Shown here piece by piece: positions 53,820-62,700 of a DNA stretch of 64,000 nucleotides. The stretch is from CAUZIZ01 sp965218775 (GTDB lineage: Bacteria > Acidobacteriota > UBA6911 > RPQK01 > JAJDTT01): NCBI GenBank assembly GCA_965218775.1, contig CBDCLS010000006.1, positions 2,108,001-2,172,000 on the forward strand, read 5' to 3'. The notes beneath the pieces were generated by a model, which ran no database searches, had not been told where the DNA came from, and saw only the letters and a program-made list of their open reading frames with translations. Within the stretch, counting starts at the first letter, position 1. The number at the start of each line of letters is the position of its first letter. A program made the position numbers and the translations under genes.

Positions 53820-54944
53820 ATGGCTAGAAGTCTTTTGGTTGTCCCGGTTTTAGCCTCATTGTGGGTCTTTTCAGCCTGGGCCGAGAATCAGGCGCAGATC
53901 GTTTCCGGCAAAGTCGTTTTGGAGGAGGGCACCCCGCCACCGGAACCGGTGGCTGTGGATTTGATCTGTAATGGCTCTCTGCTCAGCCAGGAAATGACGT
54001 CCCGCAAGGGACAGTTCACCTTTCAATTAGGAACCAGAGACTCCACCTATCTGGACTCCAGTATCTCCCGTCCACCCGAAGCTGAGACTTTCGATGCCGG
54101 TGCAAATCGCTTTCTTCCCCACACCAGAGCTGGGCGTACGGGAAGAAACGATTTCAAGGAGGTGTCAGGGGTCAATCTAAAGGATTGTGAGCTGCGAGCC
54201 TCGCTGCCGGGTTTCAGCTCGGACACCGTGCGACTCGGCTTAGGTACGGTGGCGGGTCACACCGAGGACGTCGGAGTGATCGTCTTGCGCCGTCGGGCTC
54301 AGGTAGAAGGGACTATCGTGAGTTTGAAGACTCTGGCGGCGCCCAAGGAGGCCAAGAAGGCATTCGAGAAGGCGAAGAAGGAGCTGAGCAAGGAAAAGAT
54401 AGACTACCTTAAAGCAATAAAGGATCTAGAAGACGCGGTGGCCTCATATCCGGAATTTTCGGCGGCCTGGGATTTACTGGGACTCAGCCGCCTGGCGCTC
54501 AAAGACGTGAGCGGTGCTCGGGAGGCCTTTGAGCACGCTGTCGCCAGCGAGTCGAAGTACATTGCCCCCTATCTGTCGCTGGCGATGCTGGAGCTGCGGG
54601 CACGCCGCTGGCAAGAGGCGCTCCAGTGGAGCAAGAGGGCACTGGAGCTGAATCAACACCTGAGCAAGGCCCATTACTTCCACGGCCTGGCCAACTTCTA
54701 TTCAGGTCAGATGGAGGTAGCAGAAGAGTCGTTTCGCGAGGTCCAAAAGAGCAAGGGTGCGGCACACCATCCCCTGACGAGTTACCTCCTGGGGACGATT
54801 CTAGCCCAGCAAGGGAGCTTTCGATCGGCCGCAGCGGAGTTTCGCCACTATCTTCAGGCACAGCCTGGATCCCCTATCGCCGCTGACGTCAGGAAACAGT
54901 TAGCAGAGTGGGAAGAGCAGAGTCTGATCGATCCTCCCTCTTGA
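53820..54944 (+). CDS. Exported TPR protein with N-terminal carboxypeptidase-regulatory-like domain
   Basis: A 374-residue exported protein. The signal peptide is LLVVPVLASLWVFSAWAE. Residues 25-160 resemble a carboxypeptidase-regulatory beta-sandwich (QIVSGKVVLEEGTPPPEPV, CELRASLPGFSSDTVRLGLG). A lysine- and glutamate-rich helix (residues 175-205) follows, then four TPR repeats (YPEFSAAWDLLGLSRLALKD, YLSLAMLELRARRWQEALQW, AHYFHGLANFYSGQMEVAEE). The domain pair is often seen beside Oar-type receptors in Acidobacteriota. It follows the receptor by about 220 bp with a terminator between, so it probably has its own promoter. A damaged copy of part of its TPR region lies at 59515-59645. Confidence 0.82.
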   Translation: MARSLLVVPVLASLWVFSAWAENQAQIVSGKVVLEEGTPPPEPVAVDLICNGSLLSQEMTSRKGQFTFQLGTRDSTYLDSSISRPPEAETFDAGANRFLPHTRAGRTGRNDFKEVSGVNLKDCELRASLPGFSSDTVRLGLGTVAGHTEDVGVIVLRRRAQVEGTIVSLKTLAAPKEAKKAFEKAKKELSKEKIDYLKAIKDLEDAVASYPEFSAAWDLLGLSRLALKDVSGAREAFEHAVASESKYIAPYLSLAMLELRARRWQEALQWSKRALELNQHLSKAHYFHGLANFYSGQMEVAEESFREVQKSKGAAHHPLTSYLLGTILAQQGSFRSAAAEFRHYLQAQPGSPIAADVRKQLAEWEEQSLIDPPS

Positions 54945-54971
54945 TCCGAACCCATTAGCCTGAAACCATAA

Positions 54972-55175
54972 CCCTCCTCGTCGATCATTGATTGTGACGT
55001 CCACCGCATGATTCCAAAGGTCGATGAGCTGTTTCCCTACCTGCCGCATTTCTTAGTAGATCAAATCAAGGGCGGCACGAAGCGGGCACCTAATCGTTTC
55101 GCTTACATCGACTGGTCATTCGCCATTGAGGCTCTGGCGGCGACCGAACTGAGGTTTACGGCATGGAGGAGTTGA
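54972..55175 (+). pseudogene. Remnant: N-terminus of an amidohydrolase-2-family enzyme
   Basis: The frame reads SIIDCDVHRMIPKVDELFPY followed by LPHFLVDQIKGG, the typical start of amidohydrolase-2 proteins (DxH metal site, then VDxLxPYLP). It continues about 30 residues and ends at TGA 55173-55175, overlapping the sialidase start. No downstream metal-binding histidines exist and there is no good start codon before the DCDVH motif. It is the stub of a ~350-residue metal-dependent hydrolase. Confidence 0.6.
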
Positions 55176-56344
55176 ATCGTCGACGTTTTCTTTCCTTCAC
55201 TGGACTCGCAGCATCGCTTGCGGGACCGATAGCGGCCGCCGAATCGGAAGCCGGGATCGGAGAGGAATACTCAATGACTCTCTGTCCCTGGACGATCGAG
55301 AACCCGCGGCACGACCATCAGCTAGTTTTCCCCATGAGGGATGGGAGCCTTTTGCTAGTCTGGTGTGAGTACTACGTTCGCAAACCTTCTCGGATTGCGC
55401 CTGTTTCAACACAATCCTATTTCCTTCGTGATGACTCGCCCTGCCGAATCTCAGGTAAGCTTTCCAGGGACGGCGGCAGAAATTGGAGTGGCAGGATCAC
55501 TCTCCAGGAGAACTTCGGCCTGCACAATGTCAAGCATCCCAACCTGCTGCGGCTGCCTTCGGGTGAGGTCCTTTTCACCTTTACCGTCCGTGATATGACG
55601 AAGCGCGATCTGCGGATCTACCTGAAGAGATCCGGCGACGAGTGCGAGAGCTGGACAAAACCCGTGCAGATCTCGCCGCCGGGAGGCATTTTCTTCACCA
55701 ACGCCGACCACATTCTCAGGCACAGTTCGGGTCGCATCATCCAGCCCCTGCACTATTGGGATCCAGTCCGATACGAGAAGATGCACAACCTGGCCTTTTG
55801 TCTCTACTCCGACGATGAAGGACACACCTGGAATACCAGCCGAAAGAAAGTGGACCTGCCCAAACTGGGCGCGGAAGAGCCGGGCATAGTTGAGCTGAAG
55901 GATGGCTCCTTGTTGGCCATGTTGAGGAACCGGCTGGGCAGGGTTTACCGCTCGATCTCGACCGATCGCGGCGAGACGTGGTCCGACGCCGAGGCAACCG
56001 AACTGCCTGCGCCGGCGGCGGCGAACTGCATCAAGCGCATCCCGCAGACCGGTGACTTGTTGTTTATCTGGAACAACTCCGTGCCCTACTACCTTACCCG
56101 ACCAGGATCGAAGCAAACCAGCCGCCCGCGCCACCCCTTGAGCGCCGCGATTTCCCGCGACGAAGGACAGACCTGGGAGAACATCAAGAACGTAGAAAAT
56201 CATACAGGTTACGACCTGTCCTGCCCCTCTGTCTCGTTCGTGGGTGACGAAGCCTTGGTGGCTTACTACAAGCGCCCTGAAAACCCGGCTCCAGGTACGG
56301 ATGTGATATTGAAGATCTTCAAGACGGATTGGTTCTATAGCTGA
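55163..56344 (+). CDS. Sialidase-like BNR/Asp-box protein with Tat signal
   Basis: A 393-residue exported protein. The N-terminus EELNRRRFLSFTGLAASLAG is a twin-arginine signal. Four Asp-box motifs (SxDxGxxW) mark the blades of a six-bladed sialidase fold: SRDGGRNWSG, SDDEGHTWNT, STDRGETWSD and SRDEGQTWEN. Catalytic arginines and the Tyr/Glu pair of true sialidases cannot be assigned with confidence, so another glycoside or binding function is possible. It is followed by a broken second copy at 56397, evidence of a local duplication. Confidence 0.85.
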   Translation: MEELNRRRFLSFTGLAASLAGPIAAAESEAGIGEEYSMTLCPWTIENPRHDHQLVFPMRDGSLLLVWCEYYVRKPSRIAPVSTQSYFLRDDSPCRISGKLSRDGGRNWSGRITLQENFGLHNVKHPNLLRLPSGEVLFTFTVRDMTKRDLRIYLKRSGDECESWTKPVQISPPGGIFFTNADHILRHSSGRIIQPLHYWDPVRYEKMHNLAFCLYSDDEGHTWNTSRKKVDLPKLGAEEPGIVELKDGSLLAMLRNRLGRVYRSISTDRGETWSDAEATELPAPAAANCIKRIPQTGDLLFIWNNSVPYYLTRPGSKQTSRPRHPLSAAISRDEGQTWENIKNVENHTGYDLSCPSVSFVGDEALVAYYKRPENPAPGTDVILKIFKTDWFYS

Positions 56345-56396
56345 TGGGCACTGGATTTCGAGTGGAGTGTGTGCCTTTGTTCCAGCGGAGGAGTAC

Positions 56397-56778
56397 GTGA
56401 GTCTCAAACCAAGAGGCCTGAATCGGCGAGCCTTTCTGTCTGCTTCAGCCGCAGCCGCGGTCTCGACTCCTGTCCCTAGGCAGATTGAAGCCTAAAAAAC
56501 AGGAGTTGTTGCCCGCACCCTCGGCGGCCAACTGCATCAAGCGCATTCCCAAGACAGGCGATCTGGTATTCATCTGGAACAACGCGACGCCCTTTGCACT
56601 TTCCCAACCGGGTGCGACCAGCTACCACTATCCTCGAAATCCGCTCACGGCGGCGATCTCCAAGGACGAGGGAAAGACGTGGACCCACTTCAAGGACATT
56701 GAGCGCCGCCAGGGCTACACCAGCGGATACCCGTCCCTGACGTTCGTGGGCGACGAGGCGCTGGCGACCTACGGTTAA
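56397..56778 (+). pseudogene. Broken duplicate of the Tat sialidase-like gene
   Basis: A GTG with a strong GGAGGAG site starts a Tat-like leader (NRRAFLSASAAAAVSTPV) that stops at TAA after 32 codons. From about 56485 the sequence resumes as ELLPAPSAANCIKRIPKTGD and SKDEGKTWTHFKDI, closely matching residues 285-375 of the neighbour (PAPAAANCIKRIPQTGD, SRDEGQTWENIKNV). It ends within VGDEALATYG, where the IS256 element begins. The middle ~250 residues and the 3' end are lost. Confidence 0.85.
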
Positions 56779-58001
56779 GCAACCGTTTTTCTGTAATTTT
56801 CTTTAGGGCCTGTAGGGAAGAATTGCTCCACTTGTGTTTTCCAGCCGGCCAGGTTCAGGTATTGCCGGCCGGTTAACCACTCCTCGTGTATCTCTGCAAG
56901 CACAGCCGAGATGAGCCGCAGCGCCGACGCTTCGTGGGGAAAGATTCCCACCACCCGGGTTCGTCTCCGGATCTCCCGGTGCAGTCTCTCCAGTCCGTTG
57001 ATGGTTCGGATCCTTCGCCACCAGCTCCTCGGAAAATCAAACACTGTCAGCCCTTCATCCACGTTCTCTTCCAGCCAGCTCACGAACTCCGGTGCAATCT
57101 TTTCGAACTTCTTGACGACTTTACCCTTGAGCTCCTCGGCATCTTCTCGAGACGGGGCATCGAAAATGTCCCGCATGGCCTGGGCGATGCGGGGCTTGTC
57201 CTCTTTGCGGCGAGCATATTGTTGGGCGTTTTTACTCAGGTGAAACTGACAACGGTTCCAGGGCACCGACGGATAAACTGCCCGCCTGGCCGCCTTCAGT
57301 CCTTCGTGATCGTCACTGACAAACAGCTCGACCCCTCTCAGTCCACGCTTGTGCAGATCTCCCAGAAACCCTCGCCAATGCACCTCCGCTTCACTGATCC
57401 TGGTGCTCAGACCCAACACCTCCCGCGTTCCGAAACGATTGACTCCTATGGCTTTCAGGATGGCCACGTCCTGCACCCTGCCGCCTCTTCGAACCTTCTC
57501 GTAGTGGGCATCCAGATACACGATCGGATACTCTCCCAGCTCCCGGCTTCGAAACTCTTCCAGCTCTTCGTCCAGCATCCCGGCCACTCTCGAGACCTGG
57601 GTGGCCGAGATCTCCAACCCACACAGCTGCTCCGTGATCTCGGTGACTTTCCTCGTCGAGACTCCCATCACATACATCTCGGCAATGGCCAGCTTCAGGG
57701 CCTTCTCCGAACGGCAACCCCTCTCCAGCGACTTGGGATAAAACCTCAACCCACGCACCTGTGGAATCTCCAAGTGCAGCTCTCCCACTCGAGTCTGAAT
57801 CCGCTTGCCTTTGAATCCGTTTCGATAGCCTCGCCGACTGGCTGTTCTCTCGTACGCTTCCGCTCCCAGAAACTCGCTTCTTTCCAACTGCATGGCCACG
57901 TTGAACAGCTTCTCCAGGATTCCTCGAAAGGCTTCTGTTCCTTCCTCGATCAACTCCGCCAGGATCTCCCGTGGTACTCTCTTTTCCAGGTCTGGGTTCA
58001 T
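56775..58001 (-). CDS. IS256-family transposase
   Basis: A 408-residue MULE-type transposase. It starts MNPDLEKRVPREILAELIEEG and contains RRGYRNGFKGKRIQTRVGEL, the first catalytic Asp in EYPIVYLDAHYEKVRRGG, the second in ELFVSDDHEGLKAARRA with WNRCQFHLSKNA, and the third acidic residue in RTINGLERLHREIRRRTRV. The frame is complete, with its stop inside the terminal inverted repeat. Family role: cut-and-paste or circle-forming transposition. Confidence 0.95.
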   Translation of the reverse strand: MNPDLEKRVPREILAELIEEGTEAFRGILEKLFNVAMQLERSEFLGAEAYERTASRRGYRNGFKGKRIQTRVGELHLEIPQVRGLRFYPKSLERGCRSEKALKLAIAEMYVMGVSTRKVTEITEQLCGLEISATQVSRVAGMLDEELEEFRSRELGEYPIVYLDAHYEKVRRGGRVQDVAILKAIGVNRFGTREVLGLSTRISEAEVHWRGFLGDLHKRGLRGVELFVSDDHEGLKAARRAVYPSVPWNRCQFHLSKNAQQYARRKEDKPRIAQAMRDIFDAPSREDAEELKGKVVKKFEKIAPEFVSWLEENVDEGLTVFDFPRSWWRRIRTINGLERLHREIRRRTRVVGIFPHEASALRLISAVLAEIHEEWLTGRQYLNLAGWKTQVEQFFPTGPKENYRKTVA

Positions 58002-58098
58002 TTGATTCTCCTTGCCAGATAGACGTTTCTGTTTTTGGAGAATCCTGTCCCAGACCTCTGTCTTTCCGACCCAGGCCTGACCAGAATTTACAGAAAAG
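56775..58098 (-). mobile_element. IS256-family insertion sequence
   Basis: The ends near 56780 and 58098 carry imperfect inverted repeats of about 29 bp around TTTTCTGTAA and AGGGCCTG/CAGGCCTG. The left end truncates the sialidase remnant, whose stop codon (56776-56778) falls in the element. The right end abuts the stop of the glycosyltransferase at 58102. No convincing target duplication is seen, consistent with a deletion at one side after insertion. Confidence 0.75.
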
Positions 58099-58101
58099 AA
58101 G

Positions 58102-59100
58102 TTACGCTACTTCGGAACAGAACAAGTAGCGCTTTACGGTGCTGTCCTCGGGATTGAAGGAGCCATTGCGCCAGACAGACGAAGGTCCCAGTATCGCTAC
58201 CGTGGGAGTTCCAAGGGCGACTGCCAGATGCAGTGGGCCTGTGTCCCCAGCGACCATCAGCCGGGCTCGTTGGCACAAGGCCGCCAACTGGAGTAGGTCA
58301 GTGGGGAAGGTGACAATAGCCTCTGGAGCCGCCGCCCGCCGGACCTCTTCGATTAGGCCCTCCTCGCCGGGTCCGTAGGTGAACACGGCTGGCAGTCCCA
58401 GCTGACGGCGCAGCTGGAGTCCCAGCTGCGCATAGTTACGGGCGCCCCAGAGCTTGGTCTTCCACCCAGCTCCGGGGTTGACCAAGACTGGATGCTTGAC
58501 TTCGTTCTGGCCCAGCTGGGTGTCGATGTAATGCTTTGCCTCGGCGGGAACCTGAAGCGGCACCAGGCCGTCCGTCTCTTCATCGCAGCCGAGAAACCGA
58601 GCCAGATCGAGATTGCTCTTAATGATATGGCGATGAGGTCCGCCCTGGCACCGGATGGTCTCGGTGTAGAAGCGCGCAGCGTCTGGTTCCCGACACTGGT
58701 CCTTCTCGAATCCCAGCACTCTCCTGGCACCCGATAGTCTGGCAAAGAGGGCAGACTTGATAAGTCCCTGGAAATCGAGGACGAGATCAAAGTCCTCACC
58801 GCGCAGTGACATTACGAGTTTTAGTAGGGCGCGGCTGGTGGACGGCCGCCGGCGCCATTGCTTCGTGTCTGCCACCCAGAGGCGGGCGATTCCAGGGACG
58901 TTCCGGAGTAGGGGTAGGTAGCGTGGCTTCACCAGCCAGTGAATCTCTGTTTTTGGGAATCTGCGATGTATCTGTTGCTGTGCCGGGAGGGTATGGAGAA
59001 TGTCTCCCAGCGACCCCAGGCGTACGATCAGGATCTTTCCCAGCTCAGCAGCGGACTCGGATTCCCGCTCTGTTTCCAACTCTGGCTGGACCGTGCCCAC
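58102..59100 (-). CDS. Family 9 glycosyltransferase (heptosyltransferase-like)
   Basis: A 332-residue cytoplasmic glycosyltransferase with the family 9 start KILIVRLGSLGDILHTLPAQ, the central VLVNPGAGWKTKLWGARNYA, and the C-terminal nucleotide-sugar block MVAGDTGPLHLAVALGTPTV. Known role: adds heptose or a related sugar to the lipopolysaccharide core. The start is uncertain. I chose GTG 59100, preceded by AGGGATC; the upstream frame encodes a remnant of an unrelated repeat protein and is probably not part of this enzyme. The stop TAA lies at the IS256 boundary, so the last residues may have been changed by the insertion. Confidence 0.87.
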   Translation of the reverse strand: MGTVQPELETERESESAAELGKILIVRLGSLGDILHTLPAQQQIHRRFPKTEIHWLVKPRYLPLLRNVPGIARLWVADTKQWRRRPSTSRALLKLVMSLRGEDFDLVLDFQGLIKSALFARLSGARRVLGFEKDQCREPDAARFYTETIRCQGGPHRHIIKSNLDLARFLGCDEETDGLVPLQVPAEAKHYIDTQLGQNEVKHPVLVNPGAGWKTKLWGARNYAQLGLQLRRQLGLPAVFTYGPGEEGLIEEVRRAAAPEAIVTFPTDLLQLAALCQRARLMVAGDTGPLHLAVALGTPTVAILGPSSVWRNGSFNPEDSTVKRYLFCSEVA

Positions 59101-59114
59101 GTTGATCCCTGTTT

Positions 59115-59290
59115 GCTGCGCCCGCTGTAGCCGGACGGAGTCGGAGCTGCGCCACACCACCACGAAGTTCCCACTGCCATCCATGGCCAACGCTGATCTG
59201 GACTGGACGCTCGTGGTGTAAGAGTTGAACCTGAACCTCGTCGCCTTCCGGTGTTCCGGTGCTATTGTAGCACTGCCCTTGGATGCGGGC
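59115..59290 (-). pseudogene. Frameshifted fragment of a large surface repeat protein
   Basis: Two minus-strand frames give consecutive pieces of one repeat: IQGQCYNSTGTPEGDEVQ, then after a frameshift RFNSYTTSVQSRSALAMDGS and GNFVVVWRSS. Large secreted proteins repeat a unit of the form QGQRYDSxGxPxGxEFQVNxYTTxxQSxPxVAMDxDGDFVVVW. This fragment is about one and a half units and lies directly upstream of, and in frame with, the glycosyltransferase. Confidence 0.65.
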
Positions 59291-59514
59291 ACTGGACGCA
59301 TGCGAGCCGGCGGAGCCGAGGCTGGCCTGGTTTCTTCCCAGGCGTCCTCGCCCCCAACTGGGCTCGCCCAAGTCTATTCTGGAGAGGCGAAGATGAGGAA
59401 ATGATGAGAAGAGGATGGAAGGGGTGTCGGTTCTTTGCTCTTGAACGCAATGGAAGGGACGAGGGTCGAAGGACAAGCAGAGAGGCTGCCTGGAAAGTCC
59501 CGCTTTCTTCGCGC

Positions 59515-59645
59515 CTGGCCAGTTTCTATTCAGGTCAAATGAAGGTAGCAGGATAGTCGTTCTGCGAGGTCCAAAAGAGCAAGGCTCCGGCACACCATCC
59601 CCTGACGAGCTACCGCGTGGGGACGATTCTAGCCCAGAATGGGAA
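59515..59645 (+). pseudogene. Partial duplicate of the TPR protein gene (from 54690-54815)
   Basis: This stretch matches 54688-54815 closely in order and orientation (GGCCA-TTCTATTCAGGTCA, then AGGTCCAAAAGAGCAAGG, CACACCATCCCCTGACGAG and GGGGACGATTCTAGCCCAG). It has an in-frame TAG and no start. It is a duplicated 130-bp piece 4.8 kb from its source. The rest of 59291-59894 contains no gene I can support. Confidence 0.8.
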
Positions 59646-59894
59646 GGATTCTGAAATTGACCGTGGACAGAAAGGAATCGTTGACGCAGAGTTTGAGGGC
59701 TGATAGGTTTCATCATCAGGGGGAGGTCGGTGGAAATCCCGATCCGAAGTGGGGCGCATCCTCAAAGTCCCCCGGCGGGCCCACCATAAATCATCTGAAA
59801 CGGCCAGGCGACCTGGCTGTAGCACCACCGCTCGGGCCCAGCGCCGGGTGTGAGTCGATTCGGGCTCTAGGCAGGAACCAACTGGGAGTCGGAC

Positions 59895-61013
59895 ATGGCT
59901 GCTATTGAAATCGTTGACCACCATATTGTCTACGAAAACCTCGAGCCCCAGAATCGCGCTCGTCACGGCTATTTCCCCGGCCTCGTGAAACTGCCATCGG
60001 GTGAGCTGCTGGCGTTGTTCACTCTGGGTGAAGCGTTTGAAGCGGCCAACGTGACCACCGTGGTGACTCGCTCATCTGATCAGGGGCGAAGCTGGAATCT
60101 GCAGGGCCCCCTGCACCAGAAAGACGTGGAGCACCGCTACAACTCCGATTACTTGAAGCCGACGCTGCTGAGTAACGGCAAGCTGATCGCCCTGGGTTAT
60201 CGTTTCCACCGCACCGATCCGGATCAGACGATGGCCAACCCGGAGCCGAACGTCGATGGAATACGGGGTGGTGACGACCTGGTTTCGTTTTCCGAGGACG
60301 AAGGACACAGCTGGACACCCCCCAGGATCATCCCCCGCACGCGCCCGGAATTGATTGAACAGTCGGGCCCTGCGATTCAACTGCGCAGCGGCGTCATACT
60401 GGGAGCGGGCTCCTTGTTTCCCAGGTGGGACGGCAGCAATCCCAGCGGCTTCGTCGGAGCCCTACAGCGAAGTGAGGACGAAGGCGAAACCTGGGACGAC
60501 CGTACCAACTTCTTCGAGGACCCTGCGGGGCGCTATGCTCCGTCGGAACCAAGATTGTGTGAAGTGCAAGACGATCGCATCGTCTCCCTGAATTGGATGA
60601 TGGATCACGTCAAGGGAACGAACACGACCAATCATGTGACGGTGTCGCACGATGGCGGAGCGACCTGGTCGGATCCGATCGACACTGGCGTCTGGGGCCA
60701 GGCCTCTAATTTGATGCACTGGGCAGACAATATCCTCCTGACGGTTCACTGCCACCGTGAAGGGGAGGATATCGGGCTGTACGTCCGAATCGTCGATTTT
60801 GCCGACGACCGCTGGCGCACGGTCAAGGAAGCCAAGATATGGGGCAACGCACCCTCAATGAAGGTGGCCGCCTATTCGACCATGGGGCAGAACCTCAGAT
60901 TCGGTCAAGCTTCGCTGCTGCGTCTGGACAACGATGATATTCTGGCAACCCACTGGGCGATCGAAGAAGGTCAAGGACGCATCCGTACCCACCGGCTTCG
61001 CGTCCAGGTCTAG
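59895..61013 (+). CDS. Sialidase-like BNR/Asp-box protein (no signal peptide)
   Basis: A 372-residue protein with at least four Asp-box motifs: SSDQGRSWNL, SEDEGHSWTP, SEDEGETWDD and SHDGGATWSD. The N-terminal RHGYFPGLVKLPSGELLALF is the usual first blade of the sialidase superfamily in this group. It is clearly divergent from the Tat-exported copy at 55163. ATG 59895 is preceded by GGGAG. There is no export signal, so it may act in the cytoplasm or be exported by another route. It precedes propeller paralogue F by 60 bp on the same strand, suggesting a joint role in glycan processing. Confidence 0.85.
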   Translation: MAAIEIVDHHIVYENLEPQNRARHGYFPGLVKLPSGELLALFTLGEAFEAANVTTVVTRSSDQGRSWNLQGPLHQKDVEHRYNSDYLKPTLLSNGKLIALGYRFHRTDPDQTMANPEPNVDGIRGGDDLVSFSEDEGHSWTPPRIIPRTRPELIEQSGPAIQLRSGVILGAGSLFPRWDGSNPSGFVGALQRSEDEGETWDDRTNFFEDPAGRYAPSEPRLCEVQDDRIVSLNWMMDHVKGTNTTNHVTVSHDGGATWSDPIDTGVWGQASNLMHWADNILLTVHCHREGEDIGLYVRIVDFADDRWRTVKEAKIWGNAPSMKVAAYSTMGQNLRFGQASLLRLDNDDILATHWAIEEGQGRIRTHRLRVQV

Positions 61014-61073
61014 TTCCGGGCCGGTAACTGCCAACCGGCTTCGCCTCCGGTCTCCAGATACAGGGGGAGAGAA

Positions 61074-62654
61074 ATGATTTCAGCCAGTTGGAATAATCGA
61101 GGTTCGGTCTTGGGGCTCGTTGCTATTACTACCATCCTTCTACTGCTCAGCGTGACCACGGCGCAGGAGAATTCGACGATCAGCATCGGCTCGAAGCGTG
61201 AATTGTTCATCGACACCCACCTGATCGAGACCCTGTCAGGAGTGCGGCTGGAGCTACACGCTCCCACTCCCAAAGAGATCGTGCTACACCACGACAAACT
61301 CTGGGAAGGCAACGGCTGCAATTACTATTCGATCTTTCGGGACGGGGACATCTATCGGATGTACTACGATGCCTGGGCTCATGAGCCGTCGACTATTCCA
61401 GTCCACGATGTCCTGATTGCCTATGCCGAGAGCAAGGACGGGAAGACCTGGGTGAGGCCGGAGCTGGGACTCTTCGAGTTCAATGGCTCCAAAAAGAACA
61501 ATATCGTCTGGGCCAGTCCCAAGTTGGATAATTGGGGTTCCTTCAAGGATAGCAACCCTCGATGTCCTGCCGATTCGCGCTACAAGGCCTTCTACAACGG
61601 TAAAGGGGCGCTGATGGCTGCCAAGTCGGCCGACGGTATCCACTGGTCTCCAATGAGCGATGAGCCGGTTCTGACCGATGGCGCCTTCGATAGTCACAAT
61701 CTGGCCTTCTGGGACGCGGAGCAAGGTCACTACAGGGCCTACTATCGAGATTTTCGGATGCGGGATGGGTCCTCGGGTGCCGCTTTGATGTCCCGGAGCG
61801 GTGGCATTCGGGACATCAAGACCGCCACCTCGGACGATTTCATCAACTGGACGAAGGGCGAGTGGCTGGAGTACCCGGGTGCGCCGGACGAGGAGCTCTA
61901 CACCAACAACATCATCCCCTACTATCGTGCACCCCACATTTACCTGGGTTTTCCTGCCCGCTACCTGGACCGTGGATGGTCCGACTCGATGAGGGCTCTT
62001 CCCCAGCTAGCAGACCGCGAAGAGCGCGCCGGTTTGAAGTCCTACACAGGGGCATCCGGGAAAACCTCAGGCAATGCCCGATATGGTACCGCCCTGACGG
62101 ATGGGCTGTTCATGAGCAGCCGCGACGGAAGGGTGTTCCAGCGCTGGCTGGAGGCTTTTCTCCGTCCCGGTCTTCGCTACACCGACAACTGGGTCTATGG
62201 AGACAACTATCAGAACTGGGGACTGATCGAGACGAAATCGGATTTGCCGGGCGCCCCCGACGAGATTTCGATCTATGCAACCGAGCACTACTGGAGAGGA
62301 GCCTACACCAATCTACGCCGCTTCGTCCTGCGCGTGGATGGCTTTGTCTCAATAAACGCGCCCGGCAAGGGAGGAGAGTTCACCACCCGACCGCTTTCCT
62401 TTAGCGGAAGGGAGTTGGAGATGAACTTCTCGACCTCTGTTGCGGGGAGTGTCCGGGTTGAAATCCAGGACGTTGGCGGCAGGCCCATTCCAGGCTACGC
62501 GCTGGCGGATTGTCCCGAGATCTTTGGGGATCATCTCGAGCGGGTGGTGGCCTGGAAGAGCGGAACCGACGTAAGCGGGCTGGCGGGCAAGTCCATTCGT
62601 CTGAGATTCGTCATGAAGGACGCGGACCTCTACTCGATCCGCTTTCGGCCCTGA
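61074..62654 (+). CDS. Secreted five-bladed beta-propeller protein, GH32/43-clan-like (paralogue F)
   Basis: A 526-residue secreted protein with signal LGLVAITTILLLLSVTTAQE and AGGGGGAGAG upstream of the ATG. Family blocks: KRELFIDTHLIETLSGVRLE, IYRMYYDAWAHEP, YAESKDGKTWVRPELGLFEF, SKKNNIVWASP, SADGIHWSPMSDEP, RAPHIYLGFPARYL, SSRDGRVFQRWLEAFLRPGL, and the C-terminal module from LEMNFSTSVAGSVRVEIQDV to RLRFVMKDADLYSIRFR. It is the closest relative of paralogue C. It probably forms an operon with the sialidase-like gene just upstream. Confidence 0.8.
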   Translation: MISASWNNRGSVLGLVAITTILLLLSVTTAQENSTISIGSKRELFIDTHLIETLSGVRLELHAPTPKEIVLHHDKLWEGNGCNYYSIFRDGDIYRMYYDAWAHEPSTIPVHDVLIAYAESKDGKTWVRPELGLFEFNGSKKNNIVWASPKLDNWGSFKDSNPRCPADSRYKAFYNGKGALMAAKSADGIHWSPMSDEPVLTDGAFDSHNLAFWDAEQGHYRAYYRDFRMRDGSSGAALMSRSGGIRDIKTATSDDFINWTKGEWLEYPGAPDEELYTNNIIPYYRAPHIYLGFPARYLDRGWSDSMRALPQLADREERAGLKSYTGASGKTSGNARYGTALTDGLFMSSRDGRVFQRWLEAFLRPGLRYTDNWVYGDNYQNWGLIETKSDLPGAPDEISIYATEHYWRGAYTNLRRFVLRVDGFVSINAPGKGGEFTTRPLSFSGRELEMNFSTSVAGSVRVEIQDVGGRPIPGYALADCPEIFGDHLERVVAWKSGTDVSGLAGKSIRLRFVMKDADLYSIRFRP

Positions 62655-62700
62655 TTCCTGCCGTCAGGTTGTATGTTGCTCCGGCTTCTGCCCAACACCT

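Noticed and set aside
58098..58110. Target duplication for the IS256 element (GTTAAGC versus GTTACGC)
   Set aside because: The two words differ at one of seven positions and do not sit at equal distance from the inverted ends, so the match may be chance.
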